Origin: Paraclostridium tenue
GTDB taxonomy: Bacteria > Bacillota > Clostridia > Peptostreptococcales > Peptostreptococcaceae
Length of the DNA stretch: 64,000 nt
NCBI RefSeq assembly: GCF_015668515.1
Contig: NZ_JADPFO010000004.1
Span: 1 to 64,000 of the forward strand
Reading direction: 5' to 3'
The notes below the pieces were generated by a model, which worked only from the letters and a program-made list of their open reading frames with translations, did no database searches and was not told the origin of the DNA. Below are positions 29,583 through 38,901 of the stretch, piece after piece (position 1 is the stretch's first letter; the number at the start of each line of letters is the position of its first letter). The position numbers and the translations under genes were made by a program.

Positions 29583-30305
29583 TTATTCTTCTATTTCCCA
29601 GTTATGTGCTATAGATTGAACATCATCATCATCTTCTAGCATATCAACTAATCTGTTCATAAACTTTAATTGTTCTTCTTCAGTTAATTTAGTAGTAGTT
29701 TGAGGTAATAATTTTACTTCTGCAGATATAAAATTATATCCTTTAGCTTCTAATTCATCTCTAACTGCTTGGAAATCTTCTGGAGAAGTTACTACTTCAA
29801 ATCCATCTTCCTCAACGATTAAGTCTTCTGCTCCAGCTTCTAAAGCTGTTTCCATTAATTCATCTTCTGATACTTCATCATTTGCTTCTATTAATATTTG
29901 ACCTTTTCTATCAAACATAAAAGACACACATCCACTAGTACCTAGGTTACCACCATTTTTATCAAAGTAGTATCTAACATTTCCTGCAGTTCTATTTTTA
30001 TTATCAGTTAAAGTTTCTACTATTACTGCAACTCCTCCTGGTCCATATCCTTCATAAACTATAGTTTCAAAGTTTTCATTTGCTCCGCCACCGGCACCTT
30101 TAGCTATAGCTCTATCTATATTATCGTTAGGCATGTTATCTGCTTTAGCTTTATCTATTGCTGTTTTTAAAGTTGCATTGTATTCTGGGTCTGCTCCACC
30201 ATCTTTAGCTGCAACTGCTATCGCTCTAGCATGCTTTGTAAATATCTTTGCTCTTTTTGCATCTTGCTTACCTTTTCTATTAATTATGTTTCCTATACGT
30301 CCCAT
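29583..30305 (-). CDS. yebC: YebC/PmpR-family translation or transcription regulator
   Basis: This is the full-length (240 residues) three-domain YebC/TACO1 family protein, with the N-terminal [20 protein letters not shown], the central [17 protein letters not shown], and the acidic C-terminal domain. Members have been described as DNA-binding regulators and as translation factors that relieve stalling at proline runs. AAGGAGTGG precedes the ATG. It appears monocistronic; the 160 bases upstream hold AT-rich sequence without a clear structure. Confidence 0.92.
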   Translation of the reverse strand: MGRIGNIINRKGKQDAKRAKIFTKHARAIAVAAKDGGADPEYNATLKTAIDKAKADNMPNDNIDRAIAKGAGGGANENFETIVYEGYGPGGVAVIVETLTDNKNRTAGNVRYYFDKNGGNLGTSGCVSFMFDRKGQILIEANDEVSEDELMETALEAGAEDLIVEEDGFEVVTSPEDFQAVRDELEAKGYNFISAEVKLLPQTTTKLTEEEQLKFMNRLVDMLEDDDDVQSIAHNWEIEE

Positions 30306-30467
30306 AATTCCACTCCTTGCTCTGTAAATTATTTTATCTAAATAAAACTTTGTTATGCTTATATCTTATATAGGTATAGTTAATATGTAATATGAATTAG
30401 TATGATTATAAATTAATTTATACTATATATACACCGTAATTTTAGCATAAAACTTTAATTTAGTAAA

Positions 30468-31223
30468 TTAGAACTTAGGTGGAGCTGCCGCAGTATGTCT
30501 TTTATGCTCACTTACCCTATGTAATCTAGCTATTATTTCTTTATCTTTTTGAGGAACTTCATCTATTCTACCTTCTACAATTGCATCTATCATATCATAA
30601 GTAGTTCCCATTTCATTTTCATCAGTTTGTCCTTCCCAAAGTCCAGCTGATGGAGCTTTATTTATAATATCATCATGAACACCTAAAACTTTAGCCCATT
30701 CATACACTTCCTTCTTAGTTAAATTAGCCAATGGAATTAAATCAACTCCTCCATCTCCATACTTTGTAAAATATCCTGTATGTATTTCAGCTGCATTATC
30801 TGTTCCTACAACTAAGTATCCCATATTATTAGCAACAGTATACACAGTACTCATTCTTATTCTTGCTCTTAAATTAGCATCACTCATTCTGTTATTTTTT
30901 TCATTATATAAGTCTTTTTCTTTTAAGTTATTTATAACTTTTTCATATATACTAACTTGCTCATCTGTTAAATCTAAATCTAAATATTCTATATTACAAC
31001 CATGTATTACTTTAAGTGCATCTAATCTATCTTGAGGGTTACTTTTTATACTCATTATTACGCCCATAGAGTCATTTGGAAAAGCTTTTTTTATTAAATA
31101 CGCAACTACAGCTGAATCAATTCCACCCGATACTCCAACTATTAATCCATTGGTATTTGATTCCTTTACTTTCTCTCTAAGCCATTCTACCGTTTTATCT
31201 ATCTTATCATTTATGTTTGTCAT
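30468..31223 (-). CDS. nadE: NAD+ synthetase, ammonia-dependent
   Basis: This enzyme adenylates and amidates nicotinate adenine dinucleotide to form NAD+. The ATP pyrophosphatase loop is GVSGGIDSAVVAYL (about 29-42), with GTDNAAEIHTGYFTKYGDGG and the AGLWEGQTDE loop further on. At 251 residues it lacks the glutaminase domain, so it uses free ammonia. The C-terminal KRHTAAAPPKF is typical. AAGGAGGAAT precedes the ATG. Confidence 0.96.
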   Translation of the reverse strand: MTNINDKIDKTVEWLREKVKESNTNGLIVGVSGGIDSAVVAYLIKKAFPNDSMGVIMSIKSNPQDRLDALKVIHGCNIEYLDLDLTDEQVSIYEKVINNLKEKDLYNEKNNRMSDANLRARIRMSTVYTVANNMGYLVVGTDNAAEIHTGYFTKYGDGGVDLIPLANLTKKEVYEWAKVLGVHDDIINKAPSAGLWEGQTDENEMGTTYDMIDAIVEGRIDEVPQKDKEIIARLHRVSEHKRHTAAAPPKF

Positions 31224-31334
31224 ATAAACTATTCCTCCTTACATTTTTTGGATAAGCCAATTATATCAGATATTTTTATTTTAATTAAATATAATTTATG
31301 CTTTATGTGAAAAATAATGCAAGAAGGTGATCAT

Positions 31335-31703
31335 ATGAATAAAAAATATTTTAATTTTAATATTAAAAACTCACTTATAGGTTCTATTTCAGGATTTATA
31401 AATGGCATTTTTGGATCTGGTGGAGGAACATTATTAGTACCTATTTTAAATAATATCCTAAAGGTAGAAGAGCATAAATCACATGCAACAGCTTTATCTA
31501 TAGTAGTTTTTTTAACTGTTACAAGTTCTTTTATATATGTATCAAAAGGAACCTATGATTTAAACCTAACATTCAAAGTTGCAATAGGAAGTATAATAGG
31601 TGGAATAATAGGTGCTAAAATTCTTTGTAAACTTACAGGAAAGTTTCTTAGGATTTCATTTGGAATAATAATGATTATAGCTGCTCTAAGGATGGTGTTT
31701 TAA
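31335..31703 (+). CDS. TauE/SafE-family transporter, N-terminal half
   Basis: This 122-residue membrane protein equals one half of a TauE/SafE sulfite/organosulfonate-type permease: four helices, beginning with GSISGFINGIFGSGGGTLLVP, the family's glycine-rich signature. I use the ATG at 31335, with AAGAAGGTG upstream. It overlaps the next gene by one base (TAATG), and the two should assemble into one transporter. The substrate is unknown. Confidence 0.87.
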   Translation: MNKKYFNFNIKNSLIGSISGFINGIFGSGGGTLLVPILNNILKVEEHKSHATALSIVVFLTVTSSFIYVSKGTYDLNLTFKVAIGSIIGGIIGAKILCKLTGKFLRISFGIIMIIAALRMVF

Positions 31704-32080
31704 TGCTACTTATCATAATAGGATTTTTTTCAGGTATAATAGGTGGAATGGGAATGGGTGGAGGAACAATACTAATTCCTGCTCTTATACTATTTTTAAA
31801 CATAGACCCTAAAATAGCACAAAGTGTAAACTTACTTTCATCTGTTCCTATGACTATATTTGCTTTAATAATCCATATAAAAAATAAAAATGTAATATTG
31901 AGTTTGGTAATTCCAATAGCTCTTTTTGGAGTAGCTGGAGCTATAGCTGGTTCTTTCTTAGCTAACTATATTTCATCAGAAACTCTAAGAAAAGTATTTG
32001 GTGTATTTTTGCTAATCGTAGGAATATTAGAAGTTAAAAAAGGTATATTTAATTCTACCAAACCTAAATGTAAAAATTAA
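31703..32080 (+). CDS. TauE/SafE-family transporter, C-terminal half
   Basis: This second half-size membrane protein (125 residues) repeats the signature as GFFSGIIGGMGMGGGTILIP and has four helices. Full-length members carry both repeats in one chain, so this pair preserves the two repeats as separate genes. Translation is coupled to the first half. A strong bidirectional terminator follows. Confidence 0.88.
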   Translation: MLLIIIGFFSGIIGGMGMGGGTILIPALILFLNIDPKIAQSVNLLSSVPMTIFALIIHIKNKNVILSLVIPIALFGVAGAIAGSFLANYISSETLRKVFGVFLLIVGILEVKKGIFNSTKPKCKN

Positions 32081-32124
32081 AAAGTAATGTCTCAATAACT
32101 TTAGTTATATTGAGACATTACTTT
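32081..32124. terminator. Bidirectional terminator between TauE pair and yigZ
   Basis: A perfect 17-bp stem (32081-32097 with 32108-32124) begins AAAGTAATG and ends CATTACTTT, with a 10-base loop. It lies between convergent stop codons. Confidence 0.85.
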
Positions 32125-32128
32125 AATT

Positions 32129-32767
32129 TTAAAGTATTATTTGTCCATCTTTTTCAGATAAATAAAATTCTTCTCCTAAAACTATGTTTGCTGTAGCACT
32201 TGTTATATCATTTATTTTTTCTATAATACCTTCAATTTCATTTTTTCTTGAGTAAACTATTATTTCTACATTATCTTCATATATAGTATCTTTTATAAAG
32301 TATCCCATATTCATTATTTCATTTTGAACTTTACCAAGTTGATTATAATCTATTTTAATTTTGACTTCTTGATACATTACTTTTTCAATTATTTTAGCAG
32401 CTTCAAGTCCTATCTTAGCTCCTTTAGTATAAGCTCTTACCAATCCGCCAGCGCCTAATTTAATTCCTCCAAAGTATCTTGTAACAACAACTACTACATC
32501 TCTTAAATCTTCTTTTTTTATAACTTCTAAAGTTGGTATACCTGCTGTTCCCTGAGGCTCTCCATCATCACTGTATCTTTGTATATTCATACTTTTACCC
32601 ACTGTATATGCCCAAACATTATGCCTTGCATCTTTATGCTTTTTCTTTATTTCATTTATAAATTCAATAGCTTCTTCTTCTGTTTTTATAGGCTTTGCAT
32701 ATCCAATAAATGTAGATTTATCTATAATAATCTCGTCCATTCCAAATTCGTGTAATGTCTTATACAT
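32129..32767 (-). CDS. yigZ: YigZ/IMPACT-family protein
   Basis: This 212-residue protein has the IMPACT N-terminal domain (KKHKDARHNVWAY, then DDGEPQGTAGIP and RYFGGIKLGAGGLVRAY) and the short C-terminal ferredoxin-like YigZ domain. Eukaryotic IMPACT modulates the GCN2 pathway; the bacterial role is not settled, although ribosome or nucleic-acid association has been proposed. AGGAGGC precedes the ATG. Confidence 0.92.
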   Translation of the reverse strand: MYKTLHEFGMDEIIIDKSTFIGYAKPIKTEEEAIEFINEIKKKHKDARHNVWAYTVGKSMNIQRYSDDGEPQGTAGIPTLEVIKKEDLRDVVVVVTRYFGGIKLGAGGLVRAYTKGAKIGLEAAKIIEKVMYQEVKIKIDYNQLGKVQNEIMNMGYFIKDTIYEDNVEIIVYSRKNEIEGIIEKINDITSATANIVLGEEFYLSEKDGQIIL

Positions 32768-32811
32768 AATATAGCCTCCTAAACTTATTTATATAATAAT
32801 TATAATCATAA

Positions 32812-32843
32812 AAATAGAACAAGGTAAATACCTTGTTCTATTT
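32812..32843 (-). terminator. Terminator of the Nudix gene
   Basis: A 15-bp perfect stem (AAATAGAACAAGGTA and its complement) with a tight AA turn lies after the Nudix stop codon and upstream of yigZ. The flanking T tract on the minus strand is short. Confidence 0.75.
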
Positions 32844-32863
32844 AAGTAATAATAACTATATAC

Positions 32864-33292
32864 TTAGTTATCAACACATTGTTTTTTTAAATCTTTAAAC
32901 TTCTTATATGATATATCTACTAGCGACTTTTCTCTATTATGAGTTAACATATCCAAAGCATCTTTGACTTTAAAAAATCCAGCTTCTTTAATACTATCAT
33001 CAACAATATTATAGTTTGTATCATCAGACTCCATTATATACCACATAATAGCATTGCATACTTTTTGTTGTCTGCTTCTTGAGTAAAATTCATACATAGT
33101 ATCTCCTGCCATATCTAGTACTTTAGCTTCAACTTTAATTTCCTCTTTAACTTTTAATGGCGCAACTTCACTAGGTATATCACCATCATTTATTTTTCCC
33201 TTAGGAATAGTCCACTCGCCTCTGTCATTTTTGATTATTAATACTTTGTTTGCATAAAATACTATGCCCCCTGCACAACGTCTTAGTATCAT
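32864..33292 (-). CDS. Nudix-fold protein with a degenerate Nudix box
   Basis: The 142-residue protein has the Nudix fold layout (RRCAGGIVFYANKVLIIKN, then WTIPKGKINDGD). In the Nudix box, counted from G32, the expected E is D38, the catalytic R-E pair is L46-K47, and the conserved G is K53; only the E50-E51 pair remains. It may be inactive as a hydrolase, or a sensor or binding protein. It lies downstream of the HEAT-repeat gene with 114 bases between. AGGGGGAA precedes the ATG. Confidence 0.8.
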   Translation of the reverse strand: MILRRCAGGIVFYANKVLIIKNDRGEWTIPKGKINDGDIPSEVAPLKVKEEIKVEAKVLDMAGDTMYEFYSRSRQQKVCNAIMWYIMESDDTNYNIVDDSIKEAGFFKVKDALDMLTHNREKSLVDISYKKFKDLKKQCVDN

Positions 33293-33406
33293 ATTAAATT
33301 CCCCCTACTTAACCATATTTTTACACCAAGTTATGGAGATAAATTTTTAAGTAATTTCTTATGTTAATCCATTATATGTTAAATTTATAGTGTTTATGTT
33401 ATATAA

Positions 33407-34069
33407 TTAAGTAGTTTTTTCTAACTGTTCTATTGCATCTTCATAAGCTTTTATTACATAGTTTTTTTCGTCTTTTTTTCTCTCTTTAAGTCTTTTAATC
33501 ATTGAAAGACTACTTTTATTTCCTACTTTTGCTAAAGCTTTTGCACAATACTGACGTGTTTGTGCATTAGAATCATATAATCCTCTTTGAAAGTATTCTC
33601 TACTTTGAGCTGAAGATATTTTTCTAAGAGCCGAGTAAGTTATCCTTCTAACATCTGAATGTCTATGTGTAGTTAATGAATGTAAAATCCCTAAAAATCT
33701 ATCATCATTTAACTCACCAGTTGCCCATATTAATATCATTAAATCTTCTGCATTTTTTTCGGTTATAATTCTTTTATATAACTTTCTTTTAAATTGTAAT
33801 AATCTCTCATCATCTAGATTATTCATAAAATTAATTCTATCATCTTTGCCTAATTCTAAAAATTTATCTAATACATCTTTAGATAGTTCTAGTTGACTTT
33901 TAAGCATAGCTTTTATTTCCATCTTAGCCTTTATTAAATGGTCATTTACCTCTTGAATTTCAATATTCCTTATCTTACTTATTTGAGATACTGTTCTAGA
34001 TTCTTTATATAGAAGATAAGTTATAAAATAATCCTCTAAATTTTCTATATTATCCCAACATATATTCAT
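33407..34069 (-). CDS. HEAT-repeat protein with N-terminal helix-turn-helix-like region
   Basis: Residues 1-55 look like a sigma-like or winged HTH segment (SRTVSQISKIRNIEIQEVNDHL), and residues 115-215 form two or three HEAT repeats (SDVRRITYSALRKISS; AQTRQYCAKALAKVG). HEAT repeats are protein-binding scaffolds. It lies eight bases after hflX and is probably co-transcribed with it. No specific family name is recognised; function unknown. Confidence 0.75.
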   Translation of the reverse strand: MNICWDNIENLEDYFITYLLYKESRTVSQISKIRNIEIQEVNDHLIKAKMEIKAMLKSQLELSKDVLDKFLELGKDDRINFMNNLDDERLLQFKRKLYKRIITEKNAEDLMILIWATGELNDDRFLGILHSLTTHRHSDVRRITYSALRKISSAQSREYFQRGLYDSNAQTRQYCAKALAKVGNKSSLSMIKRLKERKKDEKNYVIKAYEDAIEQLEKTT

Positions 34070-34077
34070 ATTAATCC

Positions 34078-35361
34078 CTACTCATTTATTATATATTCTT
34101 TATATATATTATAGTCTTCTTCATCCAAGCTAACTGTTAATTCTATTCCATTTTCAACATATTCAAACTCTTCAACATTGTATTTATTTTTTAATTTACT
34201 AAATACATCTCCTCTTTCATATGGCAATAATAAATCTACTCTATGAGTATTTTCCATCAATGCTGTTTGAATCATTTCTGTAAGTTTATCCATATTTATG
34301 CCTTGCTTAGCTGATATATAAACTGTATTTTCTTGATTTTTAGGATATATATCTAGTTCTAACTTATCTATTTTGTTATAAGCCATTATAGTAGGCTTAT
34401 CTTCAGCATCTAATTCTTTTAATACTTTTTTAGTAGTATTTTCTTGTATTTCAAAACTTTCGTTTGTCGCATCAACCACATGAACTATTAAATCAGCATA
34501 GTGAACCTCTTCTAAAGTTGCTTTAAATGCTTCTACTAAGTCATGTGGTAGTTTACTTACAAACCCAACTGTATCTACAACTAAAAATTCCTTTTTATTA
34601 GGAAGTAAAGCTTTCCTTAAAGTAACATCTAACGTTGCAAATAACATATCTTTTGATAAAACTTCTTTTTCAACACTATATTCTTTATGCGTTTTTATAA
34701 GTTCATTAAGTAATGTTGATTTTCCTGCATTTGTATAGCCTACTAAAGCAACTATAGGTATATTAGATTTTAATCTTTGAGATCTTTGAGTTTCTCTGTT
34801 TTTCTTTACATCCCTAAGTTCTCTTCTTATATCTGCCATTTTATTTAATATGTGTCTTTTATCTACCTCTAGTTTTTGCTCTCCTGGACCTCTTGTTCCT
34901 ATACCTGCTCCAGTTCTACTCATCTCTCCACCCATACCATATAGTCTAGGTAGTCTATATTTTAACTGAGCTAATTCAACTTGTAGCTTACCTTCTTTGC
35001 TTAAGGCCCTTTGTGCAAATATATCTAATATTAAAGTTGTTCTATCTATTACTTTTCTTTGAACTAATTCTTCTATATTTCTTATTTGCGCTCCTGATAA
35101 TTCATCGTTAAATATTACTACTGTAGCATCTAATGATTCGCAATATGCCTTTATCTCTTCTACTTTCCCTTTTCCTATATAAAAGGCAGCTTCTCTTGCT
35201 GGCCTATTTTGTATAATACTGCCTACAACTTCTGCTCCTGCTGCCTTTGCAAGCTCTTTTAATTCTTCCATAGATTCATTAATGTCTATATCATCAACTT
35301 TTTTTACGTTAGTAGTTATATTAAGCCCAACTAACAACGCCTTTTCTACTATTTTTTCCAT
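34078..35361 (-). CDS. hflX: Ribosome-associated GTPase HflX
   Basis: HflX splits stalled 70S ribosomes and can act in antibiotic or heat stress. The N-terminal domain (about 1-195) includes the glycine-rich GAGIGTRGPGEQKLEVD linker, followed by the G domain with G1 GYTNAGKSTLLN, G3 DTVGFV and G4 NKID. At 427 residues it is full length. GAGGTG precedes the ATG. Confidence 0.96.
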   Translation of the reverse strand: MEKIVEKALLVGLNITTNVKKVDDIDINESMEELKELAKAAGAEVVGSIIQNRPAREAAFYIGKGKVEEIKAYCESLDATVVIFNDELSGAQIRNIEELVQRKVIDRTTLILDIFAQRALSKEGKLQVELAQLKYRLPRLYGMGGEMSRTGAGIGTRGPGEQKLEVDKRHILNKMADIRRELRDVKKNRETQRSQRLKSNIPIVALVGYTNAGKSTLLNELIKTHKEYSVEKEVLSKDMLFATLDVTLRKALLPNKKEFLVVDTVGFVSKLPHDLVEAFKATLEEVHYADLIVHVVDATNESFEIQENTTKKVLKELDAEDKPTIMAYNKIDKLELDIYPKNQENTVYISAKQGINMDKLTEMIQTALMENTHRVDLLLPYERGDVFSKLKNKYNVEEFEYVENGIELTVSLDEEDYNIYKEYIINE

Positions 35362-35460
35362 TGTAACACCTCATTTAATGTACTTTTTTTTATTATACCA
35401 CTATTGTAAATTTTTAGTATAATTATATTGAAACTCTAAATATTTTAGGAGGTATATGTT

Positions 35461-35721
35461 ATGTCTGATAATTATAAATTTTTTAGTAATGATAAATGTG
35501 AATATTTTCCTTGCCATAAAGTGAGTGATCCCAAAAACTTTAATTGCCTATTTTGCTATTGTCCTTTATATGCTTTAAAGGAAAATTGTGGCGGAAACTT
35601 TAAATATACAGATAACGGAATAAAAGATTGTTCTTCTTGTTTAGTTCCTCATAATATAAAAAGTCATGATTACATAATGAGTAAAATAGGAGATATTCTA
35701 AATCTAGGTAAAAAATTATAG
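35461..35721 (+). CDS. Cysteine-rich small domain protein (PF04071 type)
   Basis: The 86-residue protein contains nine cysteines in the order CEYFPCHK, NCLFCYCPLY, NCGGN and DCSSC, the pattern of the Cys-rich small domain. It is likely a metal-binding protein; relatives are sometimes found with cobalamin genes, none of which are seen here. TAGGAGGTATATGTT precedes the ATG. A long palindrome ends the transcript. Confidence 0.85.
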   Translation: MSDNYKFFSNDKCEYFPCHKVSDPKNFNCLFCYCPLYALKENCGGNFKYTDNGIKDCSSCLVPHNIKSHDYIMSKIGDILNLGKKL

Positions 35722-35731
35722 CTTATAAATT

Positions 35732-35771
35732 AAATAAAAGGAGTAGTAATTAATTACTACTCCTTTTATTT
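35732..35771. terminator. Bidirectional terminator, 40-base perfect palindrome
   Basis: Bases 35732-35751 are the exact complement of 35752-35771, centred on AATTAATT, with the GC-rich part GGAGTAGTA. It overlaps the last codons of the convergent membrane-protein gene. Confidence 0.85.
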
Positions 35772-36397
35772 AATTTTTTATAACTAAATATCATTAATAA
35801 GCTAATTATAAATATAAGTATTAATATCATAATTCCTGAATGAAGGAAAAATTCTGCTGGTAATATATTTATTACTGAATCTAAATTTGGATCAAATATC
35901 CAGTAATCATTGCCAAACAATATATTATGAAATATTTCAAAGCTTTTTTGAAAATTTATAAGTATAGGCATAATTAATATTAATGGTATTAATATTAAAG
36001 TTATTGCACTATATTTTAAAATGCTTAAATCATTATTTCTAATACTTATATATATCCCTATAATTAAAAAAATTAAAGTTATATTATTTAATTTTTTTAC
36101 ATTTTGAAATATATCTCTAACTTCCTCAAAATGAATTTTTCCTTGAGCTGATGATTCTAATGTAGGTAAATTAAAATCTAAATCACTATTGCTTGTATTA
36201 TAATCAATTAAATAATCATAATTAAGCTTTATATCTTCCTTAGTCATATTACTTAACTTTGGAATATTTAAATAATCTATATTAAAATAATATAATTGCT
36301 TAAAATTAACTGTAAATTTAATAATTGAAGTTATTATAAACAAGCTTATTGATAATGAAAATATCAAGTTTAAAATTCTACTTTTACTATACCCCAT
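35750..36397 (-). CDS. TIGR01906-like integral membrane protein
   Basis: The 215-residue protein has an N-terminal helix, an extracytoplasmic loop of about 100 residues containing YDYLIDYNTSNSD and HFEEVRDIFQNVKKL, and three more helices. This matches the TIGR01906 family (DUF1461-type) of unknown function in Firmicutes. It is downstream of the ABC-F gene? No: on the minus strand the ABC-F gene comes first and this one follows nine bases later, so they are probably co-transcribed. Confidence 0.72.
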   Translation of the reverse strand: MGYSKSRILNLIFSLSISLFIITSIIKFTVNFKQLYYFNIDYLNIPKLSNMTKEDIKLNYDYLIDYNTSNSDLDFNLPTLESSAQGKIHFEEVRDIFQNVKKLNNITLIFLIIGIYISIRNNDLSILKYSAITLILIPLILIMPILINFQKSFEIFHNILFGNDYWIFDPNLDSVINILPAEFFLHSGIMILILIFIISLLMIFSYKKLNKRSSN

Positions 36398-36406
36398 ATG
36401 TTTTAC

Positions 36407-37957
36407 CTAAACAATTTTAGTTGTGAAATCTTCTATATTCCACACATCATCCACTATATCCATATAAAATTCAGGTTCATGAGATACTAATAAAACAGTT
36501 CCTTTGAATTCTCTTATAGCTTTTTTAAGTTCATCTTTAGCTTCTACATCTAAGTGGTTTGTAGGCTCATCTAATACTAAAAAGTTTATTTTCTTTAACA
36601 TTAACTTGCATAATCTTACCTTCGCAGCTTCTCCTCCACTTAAAACTCTCATTTGACTAGTTATATGCTCATTTGTAAGTCCACATTTAGATAAAGCTTG
36701 TCTTACTTCAAAGTTTGTAAGTCCTGGATACTCTGCCCATATTTCATCCATAGGTGTATTGCTATTTTCTCTTGAGCTTTCTTGTTCAAAGTAACCAACC
36801 TCTAAATAATCTCCTAGCTCTACTTTACCATCAAATGGCTTAATTATTCCTAGAAGAGTTTTTAATAATGTTGATTTTCCTATACCATTCATACCTCTTA
36901 AAGCAATTTTTTGATTTCTCTCTAAAGTAAAGTTAAGAGGTTTTGTTAATGCCTCATTATAACCTAAAACAAGTTCATCTGTTTTAAATACAAATCTACT
37001 TGATGCTCTAGATTCCATAAATCCAAATGTAGGCTTTATTTTTTCTTTAGGTCTTTCTAACATTTCCATCTTATCTAATTTCTTTTGTCTACTGTTTGCC
37101 ATACCACGAGTTGCAACTCTTGCTTTATTTCTAGCAACAAAATCTTCTAATTTCTTTCTTTCTTCAACTTGCTTTTCATAAGCTTGTTCTTCTTGTCTCT
37201 TCTTTATATCTCTAAGTCTTTCAAATTCATCATAATTTCCTTTATATCTATTAAGCTCTCCATTTTCCATATGATAAATTACATTACATGTATCATTTAT
37301 AAATGGTATATCGTGAGATACTAATATAAAACTATTTTCATATTCTTGAAGATATCTTGTTAACCACTCAATATGCTCTACATCTAAGTAGTTAGTAGGC
37401 TCATCAAGTATTAATATTGTAGGGTTTTCTAAAAGTAACTTTGTAAGTAATACTTTAGTTCTTTGACCACCACTTAAATCCGTAACATCTCTATCTAAGC
37501 CTATTTCACCAAGACCTAGACCATTAGCTACTTCTTGTATTTTCGCATCTATCATATAAAAACCACTATTTTCTAAAATAGTTTGTATTTCAGCTGTTCC
37601 ATCCATTAGTTTTGTCATTTCAGTTTCATCAGCTTCACCCATTTTATCATACATACTTATCATTTCTTGTTCTAAGTCAAACATGGGCTTAAAAGCATCT
37701 CTAAGCACTTCTCTTATAGATTTTCCTTTTGTTAATACTGTATGTTGGTCTAAGTAACCAACTGTTACTCTTGATGACCATTTTATATTACCTGCATCAG
37801 GCATTAATTTCTTTGTTATTATATTTAAAAATGTAGATTTACCTTCTCCATTAGCTCCTATAAGTGCTATATGTTCACCTTTTCTAAGTCTAAAAGATAC
37901 ATTTTCAAGTATAGTTCTTGCACCAAATCCATGGCTAACATTTTCAACTACTAGCAT
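36407..37957 (-). CDS. ABC-F family ATPase
   Basis: This soluble protein has two ABC domains in one chain and no membrane segments, the ABC-F architecture; members act on the ribosomal E site as translation factors or in antibiotic protection. Walker A motifs are GANGEGKSTFLN and GMNGIGKSTLLK; signatures are LSGGQRTKV and LSGGEAAKV; the Walker B segments end DEPTNYLD and DEPTNHLD. The inter-domain linker (about 240-310) is charged and helical. At 516 residues it resembles the YbiT/YkpA subgroup rather than a dedicated resistance protein. Confidence 0.88.
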   Translation of the reverse strand: MLVVENVSHGFGARTILENVSFRLRKGEHIALIGANGEGKSTFLNIITKKLMPDAGNIKWSSRVTVGYLDQHTVLTKGKSIREVLRDAFKPMFDLEQEMISMYDKMGEADETEMTKLMDGTAEIQTILENSGFYMIDAKIQEVANGLGLGEIGLDRDVTDLSGGQRTKVLLTKLLLENPTILILDEPTNYLDVEHIEWLTRYLQEYENSFILVSHDIPFINDTCNVIYHMENGELNRYKGNYDEFERLRDIKKRQEEQAYEKQVEERKKLEDFVARNKARVATRGMANSRQKKLDKMEMLERPKEKIKPTFGFMESRASSRFVFKTDELVLGYNEALTKPLNFTLERNQKIALRGMNGIGKSTLLKTLLGIIKPFDGKVELGDYLEVGYFEQESSRENSNTPMDEIWAEYPGLTNFEVRQALSKCGLTNEHITSQMRVLSGGEAAKVRLCKLMLKKINFLVLDEPTNHLDVEAKDELKKAIREFKGTVLLVSHEPEFYMDIVDDVWNIEDFTTKIV

Positions 37958-38059
37958 CTAAACACCTCTTCTTATTTTATTATCTATATCATAATAGCTT
38001 CTTTCTTTAATCAAATCAAGTGATACAAGTAATTTCATGTATTTTCATATATATTTAAT

Positions 38060-38103
38060 AACGAATAAAAGCTCTCTTTAATTAAAGAGAGCTTTTATTC
38101 GTT
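38060..38103 (-). terminator. Terminator of the phospholipase C-like gene
   Basis: A 44-base near-perfect palindrome (AACGAATAAAAGCTCTCTTT and its complement) covers the stop codon of the upstream minus-strand gene and separates it from the ABC-F gene. Confidence 0.82.
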
Positions 38104-38805
38104 ATTAAATATTCTATCAAAAAACATCAACATAAATCCTGCAGAAGTCCTTTGTGCCAATGGTAGACATTTTGTACCTAACATATAGAACTTATTTTTT
38201 AAATTAGATACATTTTTATACATTTTATCATAATTTATAGCATGGGTAGAATTATATACCGCATATTCTTCTACACTATTTTTTCTAATTAAACCTTCTT
38301 TTGCTTTAAGTCTTGGTATAGACATATAATTATTTTTTATATATAACTCAAACTGTCTATGATTGTCTAATAACTTTCCTTTAGCATGTTGAGGTATCGT
38401 TAGATCTTGTATTATATGACATGCTACTCCAAAGTAAAAAAGGCTTAATTCGAATTTATCCAAATTAAAAAATTTAACAGCTTTATTATAATATTTGGTC
38501 GATATTGTTAGAGCATTTTCTTCATATCCAAATTTACCTCTTTTTAAATGAGGATTATAAAAATGATGGTAACTTTTAAAATCTTGATCGGCCCATATTA
38601 AGCCTTTATTTATTTGTGGTAAATAGCTTTTGAAAAATTCATATTCTTTCAAATATCCTTCATTTTTTAGAATTTCTAATGCATTTGCTTGTATAAATAC
38701 ATGTACTTCACAATCTGTAGTTATAATACTTTTTTTTACAGGATTAACTACTTTAAAAGTACCTGATAAAGCTTTTCCATAAACGTTTTCTATTTTTTTT
38801 CTCAT
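38095..38805 (-). CDS. Zinc-dependent phospholipase C-like protein
   Basis: The 236-residue protein resembles the catalytic domain of clostridial zinc phospholipases C. It keeps the helices with CEVHVFIQANAL, WADQDFKSYHHFYNP, ACHIIQDLTIPQHAKG (H-x3-D and a further H) and NHRQFE, which supply zinc ligands. It lacks a clear secretion signal and the usual N-terminal Trp ligand, and there is no C-terminal PLAT/C2 domain, so a toxin role is unlikely from sequence alone. The ATG at 38805 with AGGTGA is preferred over a codon nine bases upstream. Confidence 0.75.
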   Translation of the reverse strand: MRKKIENVYGKALSGTFKVVNPVKKSIITTDCEVHVFIQANALEILKNEGYLKEYEFFKSYLPQINKGLIWADQDFKSYHHFYNPHLKRGKFGYEENALTISTKYYNKAVKFFNLDKFELSLFYFGVACHIIQDLTIPQHAKGKLLDNHRQFELYIKNNYMSIPRLKAKEGLIRKNSVEEYAVYNSTHAINYDKMYKNVSNLKNKFYMLGTKCLPLAQRTSAGFMLMFFDRIFNNE

Positions 38806-38901
38806 TATAATCACCTAATAGTTGTATTTACAACTTAATTTTAATTCCGATATTAACAATATATTACTTTTTTTAATATTTGTTAACCTTTATATTTATT
38901 T

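Noticed and set aside
36407-37957. ABC-F gene as an antibiotic-resistance determinant
   Set aside because: Its size and linker fit the housekeeping YbiT/YkpA subgroup, and no mobile or resistance context is present.
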